This document shows, piece by piece, positions 7,566 through 16,147 of a DNA stretch of 64,000 nucleotides. Positions within the stretch are counted from its first letter, which is position 1; each line of letters starts with the position of its first letter. Both the position numbers and the translations under genes were made by a program. The notes under the pieces were generated by a model. The model was given only the letters and a program-made list of their open reading frames with translations. It made no database searches and had not been told where the DNA came from. Source of the stretch: Pacificispira sp033344895 (lineage in GTDB: Bacteria > Pseudomonadota > Alphaproteobacteria > UBA8366 > Aestuariispiraceae); NCBI GenBank assembly GCA_965229685.1, contig OZ245920.1, forward strand, positions 3,410,001 to 3,474,000. Reading direction: 5' to 3'.

Positions 7566-8762
7566 TTACAGTTCCAGAATGGCCTTGCTGATGATCGTTC
7601 GCTGGACCTCATTGGACCCGCCGAAGATCGACAGTTTTCGATTGTTGAAGTATTGCGGCGCAGCCGGGGTCGCGTATTCCGGTCCGACAGGCTCCTCATT
7701 GAAGCCTTCATCCAATGCCTCGGACACGAACGGCATGGCATAGGGACCAACGGCCCGCCGCGTCAGGTCGTTGATTTCCTGACGGATGATCGTGCCCTTG
7801 ATCTTCAGCATGGAACTTTCCGCACCCGGTGCCTGACCGGCGGCGGCTTTGGCGATAACCCTCAGGTTGGTCGTCGCCATGGCCATCAGATCGATTTCGA
7901 CCTGGGCCATGCGCGCGGCGAAATGCGGGTTTTCGATCAAAGGACGCCCGCCCGACTTTTCCTGTCGCGCAATCCGTTTCAGGTTCGCCAGTCCGGCATT
8001 GGAGAACCCGACCCCGGCAATATTGGTGCGTTCATGGGTCAGCAGGAACTTGGCATAGGTCCAGCCCTCGTTCTCCTTGCCGACCAGGTTTGCCGCGGGG
8101 ACGCGGACATTGTCGAAGAAGACCTCGTTCACCTCCGGTGTCCCTTCCAGAAGCACGATGGGACGCACCTCGACACCGGGGCTGTTCATGTCGATCAGCA
8201 GGAAGGAAATCCCTTCCTGCGGCTTGCAGTCGGGATCGGTTCGAACGAGGCAGAATATCCAGTTCGCGTGCTGTCCCAGCGTTGTCCAGGTCTTCTGGCC
8301 GTTGACGATATAGTCGTCACCGTCGCGCACCGCGCGGGTCTTCAGCGACGCCAGATCGGAACCCGCCCCCGGCTCGGAATATCCCTGACACCACCAATGC
8401 TCGCCGTTCAGGATTTTTGGCAGGAAATGATCCTGTTGCTCCTTCGAGCCGAACTTCTGCAGAACCGGCCCCAACATGGTCAGACCGAAGGGCACGATGC
8501 GCGGCGCATTGGCCAGGGTCGTTTCCTCTTCGAAGATGTGGCGCTGAACCGCGTTCCACCCCGTGCCACCGAACTCCACCGGCCAATTGCCGGCGAGCCA
8601 GCCGCGATCATTCAGGGTCGCATGCCATTCCTCATGATCTGCCTTGGAAAGACGCTTACCAAGTCGGACCTTCTCCGACAGACGCTCCGGCAGTTTCTCG
8701 TTCAGGAAGTCGCGAACCTCCTGACGGAAAGCGGATTCCTCCGCTGTATAACTCAAGTCCAT
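7566..8762 (-). CDS. Acyl-CoA dehydrogenase, large PimC-like subunit
   Basis: 398-aa acyl-CoA dehydrogenase. The ATG at 8762 (MDLSYTAEE) is chosen because the reading frame upstream overlaps the thiolase gene and the protein then has the usual N-terminal helix. Seen: the FAD/substrate segment GYSEPGAGSDLASL, the WTTLGQHA loop, and a C-terminal IFGGSNEVQR where classical enzymes have YEGT. The C-terminal insertion before the last helix (about 355-375) is typical of the large PimC/FadE-type subunit. Transfers electrons to ETF. Works with the adjacent small subunit (inference from gene pairing). Confidence 0.88.
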   Translation of the reverse strand: MDLSYTAEESAFRQEVRDFLNEKLPERLSEKVRLGKRLSKADHEEWHATLNDRGWLAGNWPVEFGGTGWNAVQRHIFEEETTLANAPRIVPFGLTMLGPVLQKFGSKEQQDHFLPKILNGEHWWCQGYSEPGAGSDLASLKTRAVRDGDDYIVNGQKTWTTLGQHANWIFCLVRTDPDCKPQEGISFLLIDMNSPGVEVRPIVLLEGTPEVNEVFFDNVRVPAANLVGKENEGWTYAKFLLTHERTNIAGVGFSNAGLANLKRIARQEKSGGRPLIENPHFAARMAQVEIDLMAMATTNLRVIAKAAAGQAPGAESSMLKIKGTIIRQEINDLTRRAVGPYAMPFVSEALDEGFNEEPVGPEYATPAAPQYFNNRKLSIFGGSNEVQRTIISKAILEL

Positions 8763-8776
8763 CGGCCGGTCCCCCG

Positions 8777-9952
8777 TCAGTAGATTTCGAACAGGCCTGC
8801 TGCGCCCATGCCGCCGCCGACACACATGGTCACCACGCCCAGCTTTGCGCCCCGGCGTCTCCCTTCCAGCAGCAATGCGCCGACCATCCGCGCACCTGTC
8901 ATTCCAAAAGGATGTCCAATGGCAATCGATCCGCCGTTCACATTGAAGATGTCCGGATCGATGCCCAGCGTATCCCGGCAATAGAGCGCCTGACTGGCGA
9001 AAGCCTCGTTCAACTCCCAAAGGTCGATGTCCGAAACCTTCTTGCCGGCCCGCTCGAGCAGCCGGGGGACGGCCAGGACGGGACCGATCCCCATTTCATC
9101 CGGCTCGCAGCCGGCAACCGAAAATCCGCGAAACGCGCCCAGTGGTTCCAGCCCCTCGCGCTCGGCTTCCTTCGCGTCCATGACGACCAGGGCTGCTGCG
9201 CCGTCCGACAGTTGGGAGGCATTCCCGGCGGTGATAAACTGATCCTCGCCGCGCACAGGCGCCAGCTTGGAAAGACCCTCCAGGGTCGTGTCGGGACGAT
9301 TGCACTCATCCCTGGAAAGGGTGATCTCCTGCTCCGAAACCTCCCCCGTTTCCTTGTCCTTCACGGCCTTTACCAGATCGATGGAAACCAGTTCCGCATC
9401 AATCCGCCCTGACTCCTGCGCCGCGGCCGTACGCTGTTGGGAGGAGAGTGAGTATTCGTCCTGATAGTCCCGACTGATACCATAGCGACGGGCCACGATA
9501 TCCGCGGTCTCGATCATGGTCAGATAGAGATCGGGCTTGTGCGCTTCGATCCATGCCTCGCGACTATGGCGCGCCGGCGGTTGAACCATCGATATGGATT
9601 CGACACCGCCAGCAAGAATACAGGCCGCGCCATCCTGCACGACCGAATGGGCGGCCATTGCGACGGCCTGCAGACCCGAAGCGCAGAAACGGTTCACGGT
9701 CGTGCCGGCGACACTGACCGGCAGGCCCGCACGAATCGCGATCTGCCGGGCGATGTTGCCGCCGGTCACATACTCCGGATAGCCGCAACCGACGATGTTG
9801 TCCTCGATCCGGTCCGGTGCGACACCCGCGCGCCGCACCGCCTCGGCCGCGACATGGCCGCCCATCGTTGCACCATGGGTGCGGTTGAACGCCCCCCGAC
9901 CGGCCTTGCCGATCGGGGTCCGCGCCGTGGATACGATGACGGCCTCGCGCAT
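8777..9952 (-). CDS. Acetyl-CoA acyltransferase (thiolase)
   Basis: 391-aa degradative thiolase that cleaves 3-ketoacyl-CoA with CoA. All catalytic residues are visible: acyl-accepting C90 in NRFCASGLQA, H347 in GGSIAIGHPFGMTG and C377 in TMCVGGGMGAAG. The length is that of FadA/PimB-type enzymes. It starts 3 bases after the stop of the hydratase/dehydrogenase gene and is followed by the large acyl-CoA dehydrogenase, so this is one beta-oxidation operon. Which chain it cleaves cannot be read from the sequence. Confidence 0.92.
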   Translation of the reverse strand: MREAVIVSTARTPIGKAGRGAFNRTHGATMGGHVAAEAVRRAGVAPDRIEDNIVGCGYPEYVTGGNIARQIAIRAGLPVSVAGTTVNRFCASGLQAVAMAAHSVVQDGAACILAGGVESISMVQPPARHSREAWIEAHKPDLYLTMIETADIVARRYGISRDYQDEYSLSSQQRTAAAQESGRIDAELVSIDLVKAVKDKETGEVSEQEITLSRDECNRPDTTLEGLSKLAPVRGEDQFITAGNASQLSDGAAALVVMDAKEAEREGLEPLGAFRGFSVAGCEPDEMGIGPVLAVPRLLERAGKKVSDIDLWELNEAFASQALYCRDTLGIDPDIFNVNGGSIAIGHPFGMTGARMVGALLLEGRRRGAKLGVVTMCVGGGMGAAGLFEIY

Positions 9953-9955
9953 GTC

Positions 9956-12055
9956 TTAACCCTCGTTGTTCAAACTGTCGAAATTGGCGCCCTTGGCCAC
10001 GAGATCCTCGATCAGGCGGGCCGGTTGCCAGAAATAGTCGTCTTCCTGCGCAAAGGTCCGGATGTCGTCGAGAATCCGGTCCAACCCGACCATGTCGGCA
10101 TACTTCATTGGGCCGCCGCGCCAACGCGGGAAGCCATAGCCGGACAACAGGGTGATATCGACATCCAGCGGCCGTCTGGCGATGCCTTCATCGACGATCT
10201 TGGCCGCTTCGTTGATCATCGCGGCCATATAGCGCCGGACAATCTCTTCATCGCTGAATTCACGCGGCTGAATCCCCAGCTTGGCGCGTTCCTCTGCGAT
10301 GATCTGTTCGACCTCGGGATCCGGCGTACCCTTGCGGGCGCCATCTTCGTACTTGTAATAGCCGCGTCCGGTCTTTTGACCGAACCAGCCGTTCTCGCAG
10401 ATGCGATCCGCGTAGGTCGGCACACGTTCACGCGGGTCGCGGGTCGCGGCACGGCGCTTGCGCGTCGCCCAACCAATGTCCAAGCCGGCCAGATCGCTGA
10501 CCGCAAAAGGTCCCATGGCAAAGCCGAAACTCACCAGCGCCTTGTCGATCTGGTAGGGACTGGCCCCGTCCAGGATCATATGATCCGCTGCGGCACGATA
10601 GACCGCCAGCATCCGGTTGCCGATGAACCCGTCGCAGACCCCGGCACGAACGGCGATTTTCTTCAGGGTCTTGGCCAATGCGAAGCCGGTTGCCACCACA
10701 TTCGGCGCCGTCCTGTCGGCCACAACGACTTCCAGAAGTTTCATGATATGGGCCGGCGAGAAGAAGTGCAGGCCGATCACATCCTGCGGGCGCGCGGTCA
10801 TCGCGGCAATTTCATTGATGTCCAGATAGGATGTGTTGGTCGCCAGCACCGCACCCGGTTTGCATACAGCGTCCAGCTTGGTGAAGACATCCTTCTTCAC
10901 GTCCATGCTTTCGAACACGGCTTCGACCACGAGATCGGCGTCGGACAACGCGGCGTAATCGGTCACCGCCCGGAAGGATTTGCCAACCAGCGCGTCACGC
11001 CTGTCCTGAGTCAGCTTGCCCCGTTTGACACTGCCGTCGGCCAGTTTGGCAATGGTGCCCGCCGCCTTGTCCGCAGCGTCCTGGTCGCGTTCGATCAGCG
11101 TGACATCCAGCCCGTTCAGCAAGGCGCAGAAGGCGATCCCCGCCCCCATCGTGCCGCCGCCGATTACACCGATACTGGCGACCTGACGCGGTTCTACGCC
11201 TTTCAGTTCCGGTAGCTTTGCAACCTTGCGCTCGGAGAAGAAGGCGTGGATCAGCCCTTCGCGTTGCGGCGATTCCAGTAGCGTCTTGAACAGGCGGCGC
11301 TCCTCCGCCAGCCCTTCATCGAAGGGCAGGGTCAATGCCGCCTCCACCGCGTCGACACAGGTCGGCGGCGCGATCTGGCCGCGGGCGGACTTTGTCACTT
11401 TCCCGCGCCAGTCCGACAGAAGCGCCTCGTCCTTCGCGGGCACATCCATGTCCCGGATTCGACGAACGCCCTTGCCTTCCGCCAATAGCTTCAAGGCGAA
11501 CGCCAGACCGGCGGCTTCCGGATCGGCTTCATCCGAAACCGCATCGACGATTCCAAGTTTCTCTGCTTCGGTAATCGGCACGTGACGGCCGGATGTAATC
11601 ATGTCCAGTGCGGCCTCCGCACCAACGAGGCGCGGCATGCGCTGTGTCCCACCGGCGCCGGGCAGAATGCCCAGGGTCACCTCCGGAAGACCGACTCGTG
11701 CCCCTTTCAGGCCGACCCGGTAATGGGCTCCCAGCGCCACTTCCAGTCCACCGCCCAAGGCGGTGCCGTGCAGGACGGCGACGACCGGCTTCATCGAGGC
11801 CTCGATCCGGTTGACGACATCCGGCAGGGCGGGTGGCAGCGGCGGCTTGCCGAATTCGGAAATGTCAGCCCCGGCAATGAAGGTCCGACCGTCGCCGACA
11901 ATGATCGCGGCATCGATATCCGCGGAGGTATCGACTGTTTCGATCGCATCGGACAGCCCCTGGCGCACCCCTTGAGACAGGGCGTTAACCGGCGGATTCG
12001 CCACGCGAATGACGGCAATGCGATCTTGGACAGACACACGGACCAAATCGGACAT
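9956..12055 (-). CDS. Bifunctional enoyl-CoA hydratase / 3-hydroxyacyl-CoA dehydrogenase (FadB/PimF-like)
   Basis: 699-aa multifunctional enzyme and first gene of the operon. ATG 12055 (MSDLVRV) has a GGAGGAG ribosome site. The N-terminal crotonase domain (about 1-190) keeps both catalytic glutamates, E105 (GGGLEVALG) and E125 (LPEVTLG). The dehydrogenase part has its NAD-binding loop at VIGGGTMGAG (297-306) and catalytic H430 in GLHFFSPAH; two C-terminal HAD domains follow. It hydrates enoyl-CoA and oxidises the hydroxyacyl-CoA. Unlike E. coli FadB it is encoded with a pim-like set. The IclR-type palindrome at 12144 lies in its promoter region. Confidence 0.93.
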   Translation of the reverse strand: MSDLVRVSVQDRIAVIRVANPPVNALSQGVRQGLSDAIETVDTSADIDAAIIVGDGRTFIAGADISEFGKPPLPPALPDVVNRIEASMKPVVAVLHGTALGGGLEVALGAHYRVGLKGARVGLPEVTLGILPGAGGTQRMPRLVGAEAALDMITSGRHVPITEAEKLGIVDAVSDEADPEAAGLAFALKLLAEGKGVRRIRDMDVPAKDEALLSDWRGKVTKSARGQIAPPTCVDAVEAALTLPFDEGLAEERRLFKTLLESPQREGLIHAFFSERKVAKLPELKGVEPRQVASIGVIGGGTMGAGIAFCALLNGLDVTLIERDQDAADKAAGTIAKLADGSVKRGKLTQDRRDALVGKSFRAVTDYAALSDADLVVEAVFESMDVKKDVFTKLDAVCKPGAVLATNTSYLDINEIAAMTARPQDVIGLHFFSPAHIMKLLEVVVADRTAPNVVATGFALAKTLKKIAVRAGVCDGFIGNRMLAVYRAAADHMILDGASPYQIDKALVSFGFAMGPFAVSDLAGLDIGWATRKRRAATRDPRERVPTYADRICENGWFGQKTGRGYYKYEDGARKGTPDPEVEQIIAEERAKLGIQPREFSDEEIVRRYMAAMINEAAKIVDEGIARRPLDVDITLLSGYGFPRWRGGPMKYADMVGLDRILDDIRTFAQEDDYFWQPARLIEDLVAKGANFDSLNNEG

Positions 12056-12143
12056 TTGTACTCCTCCTGGCGGCGGCCTGCGGCCTGCCGCAACGATTGT
12101 CAAAACCTAGCAACCGTCAGCGGAATTTCAATAAATAAAATTG

Positions 12144-12162
12144 AATTCCACTATGCGGAATT
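12144..12162. promoter_or_regulatory. IclR-type operator palindrome, copy 1
   Basis: AATTCC-ACTATGC-GGAATT is a perfect 6-bp inverted repeat with a 7-base spacer, about 90 bases before the FadB-like start. Its core TTCCACTATGCGGAA occurs again, base for base, at 15998-16012 before the TRAP binding-protein gene. IclR-family regulators typically bind TTCC/GGAA palindromes, and an iclR gene lies next to both sites. Symmetry and duplication are seen; the regulator assignment is inferred. Confidence 0.75.
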
Positions 12163-12188
12163 ACCACAGTTCATATTTATGGCAACCG

Positions 12189-13025
12189 TCACCCACGCTG
12201 CGCCAGCGCAGGGGATTGACCGGTTGCCCGTTCCAGCTCCCGGACGGCAGCCCGCAATTTCGGGCCTACCTCCTCCTGCATACGGGCATCCGTCAGGTCT
12301 TTTGGCAACGCACCACAGGTGAAGATCACCGGTTCCGTCAGTTCATAGCTCCGGAACGGCACGGCCACCGCGTTCACGGTCGACGCAAAGCGGATTTCCG
12401 GCCGCGCAATGACATGACCGACCGACACCAGATCGGCATAAGCCTCGTTCCGCAATGTGCGGGCCATATCGATCGTCAGGCCGTTCTCCCCCTCCAGATA
12501 GGCCGCCACTTCCTCGAACTCACTGTCCGACAAGGCCGCCAGCAGCGCGTGGCCGGAGGAGGATCCCTTCACGGGAATGCGGTGGCCGGTCTCCAACCAG
12601 ATTGAAGAGACCCCGCGCGGACGCCAGGTCTTGACCAGCAGCAGCTTGCGCTCGTCCCGCACGGCCAGCACCACCAGCGTGCCGGTTTCGTTGGCCAGCG
12701 CCTGCATGATCGGTGAACCCACGTCGACGAATGACATCGACGCCGTTGCCACATTGCCCAATGCCAGCAGCGAGGGCCCGAGACGATACCGGTCCCGGCG
12801 TCCCTCATGCGAAAGGTAACCCAGCGCTTGAAGCGTGAAGGTCAGGCGCGAAACCGTGGACTTGGGAAGACCGGTGCGTTCCGCGATCTCCTGATTGCCC
12901 AGACCGTCGTCAGACGCGCGGAAGGCCCGCAGGACGCTGAGACCGCGGGCCAGCGTCGTGGCGAATCGACGATCCCCCTGCAGGTCCGGGCTCTGCCCCT
13001 TCTTATCCGACTTATCCGACGACAT
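12189..13025 (-). CDS. IclR-family transcriptional regulator
   Basis: 278-aa regulator. The N-terminal winged helix (about 28-90) has the typical IAERTGLPKSTVSRLTFTLQ recognition helix, and a C-terminal IclR effector domain follows (about 95-265). It is the last gene of the TRAP operon, starting 9 bases after dctM, and stops just upstream of the promoter of the beta-oxidation operon. Both units carry the same palindrome, so this protein probably controls import and degradation of one substrate, with an acyl or carboxylate effector. Whether it represses or activates is not readable here. Confidence 0.9.
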   Translation of the reverse strand: MSSDKSDKKGQSPDLQGDRRFATTLARGLSVLRAFRASDDGLGNQEIAERTGLPKSTVSRLTFTLQALGYLSHEGRRDRYRLGPSLLALGNVATASMSFVDVGSPIMQALANETGTLVVLAVRDERKLLLVKTWRPRGVSSIWLETGHRIPVKGSSSGHALLAALSDSEFEEVAAYLEGENGLTIDMARTLRNEAYADLVSVGHVIARPEIRFASTVNAVAVPFRSYELTEPVIFTCGALPKDLTDARMQEEVGPKLRAAVRELERATGQSPALAQRG

Positions 13026-13034
13026 GCTGCGGCC

Positions 13035-14375
13035 CTACCACATGGTGTTGGGGATCAAAAGCGACAGGATCGGGAAGGCGATGATCAGCACCAGCACGAT
13101 CACATCCACCGACAGGAAGCGCAAAATGCCCGAGAAAATCCGATCAATCGACACTTCCTTGCCGACCACATTGGCGATCACGAAGACATTCAGCCCGACC
13201 GGCGGGGTGATCAGCCCGATCTCCAGGAGCTTGATCACCACAACCCCGAACCAGATCAGATCGAACCCGTAGCTTTCGACCAGCGGAACCATGAGCGGCA
13301 GGGTCAGCACCATGATCCCGATCGGATCCAGGAACATGCCCAACAACAGATAGATCAGCGCGATCGCAATCAGCAGCAATACCGGCGACAGTTCCGCCTC
13401 GGTCACCGAGGTCACCAGATCCGGTGCCAACCCGGTCAGGGCAATGAAGGCGACGAAGATCTTTGCCCCCGCCGCGATGAAGAAAATCGACGCTGTCTGG
13501 ATGCAGGTCTCGCGCATGGATTCCCATATCGCCTTCAAATCCAGTTTGCGCTGGGCAAAGCCGATCACGACCGCGGCGACGACACAGACCGCGGCAGCCT
13601 CGGTCGCAGTGAAGATTCCACCGTAAATGCCGCCGACGATGATCGCGAACAGGGTCAGCGCGGGCCACGCCCTTGTGGCGGCCTTGAAGCGGTCCCGCAT
13701 CGCGACCTGGCCGTCATCGACCGGCGCCGCGGAAGGGTCCCGCTTCACCCAGATATAAATCACCAGCAGGAAGCCCAGCAGCGAAATGATGCCTGGCAGA
13801 ACTCCGGCCAGAAACAGGCGGCTGATCGAGGTTTCGGTGAATATCCCGTAGATGATGAACAGAACGCTGGGCGGAATCAGGGATCCCAGCGTGCCGCCGG
13901 ACGCCACACTGGCCGTGGCCAGACGCGGGTCATAGCCCATGCGCAGCATCTCGGGCGTGCAGATCCGCCCCATCGTCGACGCGCAGGCGACGCTGGACCC
14001 GGTAATGGCGGAAAAGCCGCCGCACCCGACCACCGATGCCATTGCGACGCCGCCGGGCAAACGGCTGAGCCAGACCCGGGCGGCGTAATAGATGTCGGTT
14101 GTAATGCCGGATCGGTAGGCGATGTGCCCCAGCGCCACGAAGAGCGGGATCATGCTGAGGTCATAGGAATGGATCAGGTCGAAGGAGTTCGAGAACACCA
14201 TCGACGTCGTCGCCTTGAAGGCCCGTTCCGGCATGAAGGTGCCGGTGCGGAAGGCGAAGATGCAGAAACTGGCGACCGCCGCGACGCCGGCCAGCGCGAA
14301 GGCGATGGGCACACGCACCGCCAGCAGCAGCAGGACGGCAAGAAATGCGAAGAGACCGATCAGGCTCGGGTCCAT
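13035..14375 (-). CDS. dctM: TRAP transporter large permease DctM (system 1)
   Basis: 446-aa integral membrane protein with about a dozen hydrophobic helices, beginning with a clear N-terminal segment (residues 5-30). Typical DctM motifs are seen: GSSVACASTMGRI..PEMLRMGYDP and TASVASGGTLGSLIPPS. It is the Na+-driven channel subunit of a tripartite periplasmic carboxylate importer in the inner membrane. It follows dctQ by 12 bases and precedes iclR. The substrate is likely the acid degraded by the neighbouring beta-oxidation operon (inference from the shared operator). Confidence 0.9.
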   Translation of the reverse strand: MDPSLIGLFAFLAVLLLLAVRVPIAFALAGVAAVASFCIFAFRTGTFMPERAFKATTSMVFSNSFDLIHSYDLSMIPLFVALGHIAYRSGITTDIYYAARVWLSRLPGGVAMASVVGCGGFSAITGSSVACASTMGRICTPEMLRMGYDPRLATASVASGGTLGSLIPPSVLFIIYGIFTETSISRLFLAGVLPGIISLLGFLLVIYIWVKRDPSAAPVDDGQVAMRDRFKAATRAWPALTLFAIIVGGIYGGIFTATEAAAVCVVAAVVIGFAQRKLDLKAIWESMRETCIQTASIFFIAAGAKIFVAFIALTGLAPDLVTSVTEAELSPVLLLIAIALIYLLLGMFLDPIGIMVLTLPLMVPLVESYGFDLIWFGVVVIKLLEIGLITPPVGLNVFVIANVVGKEVSIDRIFSGILRFLSVDVIVLVLIIAFPILSLLIPNTMW

Positions 14376-14387
14376 TCGAAATCGCTC

Positions 14388-14885
14388 CTAGTGACCGGAT
14401 TCGGCAAGGCCGGTTGTCGCCGCCCCGGCCCGGATGTCCGTCACCGCCAGCGCCAGAAGCCGCAGCCAGCAGACCGCGATGCCGATGACAAAGATCGCCC
14501 GGCCCGGCCATTTCGGCAGGTTCAGGTCGCCGAAATAGAAACTGCCGGACGCGGCCATGTGAATGACCTCCCGCCCGGCCGCATAGATCAGGGGCAGTAG
14601 CGCCAGCATGCCGACGATTGACCCGAAGATGATGCAGCAACCGCGAATACGGGCGGAAAACCTGTCGGAAAAGAAGGATACCGAAACATGGTTCCGGGCT
14701 GCCGTTGTCGCCGCAAGCGGCAAAATGATCGCCGCAACCATCAATTCACGCACCAGAACAATGGTATCAGGCAGCGCAACCCCGAAGGCCGACCGCGTCA
14801 CGACACTGGCCGTGATCAGAAGCCCAAGAAGGATCACGGCGACGGCGCCGATGCCGAGCAGAATGTTTTCCAACTTACCCAGCAT
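14388..14885 (-). CDS. dctQ: TRAP transporter small permease DctQ (system 1)
   Basis: 165 aa with four predicted transmembrane helices, the DctQ topology. I use ATG 14885 (MLGKLEN); an in-frame TTG at 14906 would add seven residues (MSGGGTT) but has no better ribosome site. It lies between the binding-protein gene and dctM in the usual P-Q-M order. It binds the large permease and is essential for TRAP uptake. Sequence conservation in this family is low, so the call rests on topology and position. Confidence 0.85.
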   Translation of the reverse strand: MLGKLENILLGIGAVAVILLGLLITASVVTRSAFGVALPDTIVLVRELMVAAIILPLAATTAARNHVSVSFFSDRFSARIRGCCIIFGSIVGMLALLPLIYAAGREVIHMAASGSFYFGDLNLPKWPGRAIFVIGIAVCWLRLLALAVTDIRAGAATTGLAESGH

Positions 14886-14918
14886 GGTCGTTCCGCCGCC
14901 GCTCAACGTGCCGATCCC

Positions 14919-15974
14919 TTAGTTACGCGTCCAAGGATAGCCCTTTTCATCACGCTCCTTGGTGTATTTCGCGATCAGACCACGATATTCTTCCATCAGG
15001 GCGGTACCGTCGAGGCCGATGCCGTTCGCGCTCTCGACCCATTCACCGACGAATTTCTCACCGCTCTGCTTCAGCTTCTCCAGATCGGCCGCCGGCAGTT
15101 CGATGATCTCGACGCCGGATTCCTTCATCTTTTCGATCGCAGCCTCGTTAGCGGCCGTGATCAGGCGACCGAACTCGTCCGCCATGCCCATGCCGGCTTC
15201 CATGATGACCTTCTGCTGGGCTTCATCCAGCGCGTCGAAGGAATCCTTGTTCATGAAGATGCCCAGGCCACCGACCTGGCCCCAGTTCAGCAGGGTATAA
15301 TTGTTGATGACTTCCTGCTGTTTCAGGGCGGAAACCGCATAGGAATACCCCTGAGAGCAGTCCAGCAGCCCCGTATCGAGTCCCTGATAGGCCTTGTAGA
15401 TGCTCATCGGAACCATGTTCGCGCCGAATTCGGCAAACACCTTGCCGTAGGCACCGACGCCGCGGACCTTCTTGCCCGCGATATCGTCGATGGACCGGAT
15501 CGCATCCCCCTTGCAGCCGATGTGAACCGCAGAGGTCGTGAAGGTGCCGATATAGACCAGATTCTTTTCAGCCAGATCGGCGGCAATGGCGTCCGAATTG
15601 CGCATCAACTCGTCCGTGGCCCGCATGCCGACCCAGGCGTCGGGGTTCTGTACCGGCAGATCGGCGATGCCGTATCCGATCATTTCCTGCGGGAAATAGA
15701 CTGCAATGACCGTACCCAGGTCGGATACACCCTGCCCGATGGACTGAACGGCCGCCGGCGCCTTGTAGAGCGCGCCGCCCCACTGGATGTCGATCTTGAC
15801 ATCACCATTGGACTTGGCGCCGACCTCGTCCGCGAACCATTGCAAGGCTTTGGCACGCGCCCCGCGATTCGGACCGGCCTCACCATGAATCAGGACTGTT
15901 TCAGCCGAAGCGGCGACCGCGCCGAACAGGGACATCGCCATGCCAAGCGCAAGGGTACTTTTACGGAATTTCAT
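14919..15974 (-). CDS. dctP: TRAP solute-binding protein DctP (system 1)
   Basis: 351-aa periplasmic binding protein. Signal peptide 1-24 (cleavage after AASA) is followed by a DctP fold. The segment KKVRGVGAYGKVFAEFGANMV is the region that carries the carboxylate-binding arginine in TRAP binding proteins. It is the first gene of the unit dctPQM-iclR. Its promoter region contains the second IclR-type palindrome at 15998. The ligand is unknown; context suggests an acid fed into the adjacent pim-like beta-oxidation route. Confidence 0.9.
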   Translation of the reverse strand: MKFRKSTLALGMAMSLFGAVAASAETVLIHGEAGPNRGARAKALQWFADEVGAKSNGDVKIDIQWGGALYKAPAAVQSIGQGVSDLGTVIAVYFPQEMIGYGIADLPVQNPDAWVGMRATDELMRNSDAIAADLAEKNLVYIGTFTTSAVHIGCKGDAIRSIDDIAGKKVRGVGAYGKVFAEFGANMVPMSIYKAYQGLDTGLLDCSQGYSYAVSALKQQEVINNYTLLNWGQVGGLGIFMNKDSFDALDEAQQKVIMEAGMGMADEFGRLITAANEAAIEKMKESGVEIIELPAADLEKLKQSGEKFVGEWVESANGIGLDGTALMEEYRGLIAKYTKERDEKGYPWTRN

Positions 15975-15997
15975 TGGATCGTTCCTCCCAGGTTCAG

Positions 15998-16012
15998 TTC
16001 CACTATGCGGAA
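15998..16012. promoter_or_regulatory. IclR-type operator palindrome, copy 2
   Basis: TTCCACTATGCGGAA, identical to the core of copy 1 at 12146-12160, lies 24 bases upstream of the dctP (system 1) start. The left arm loses the outer AA but the right arm keeps AATTT. It is in the divergent region between dctP and the DctB-like kinase, so it could affect both. Exact repetition 3.8 kb away supports a real binding site. Confidence 0.75.
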
Positions 16013-16147
16013 TTTAGTTTTACTTTTTAGGATTCGTACTGAATGACGTGTCGACATGCAATGGTAAACTTTATGAAACTGGTCTGTCGGCCCGGTCTGA
16101 TGGTCGGATTTGTCGACACGGGAATGGTCTGCGGGTACGAAAAAGGC

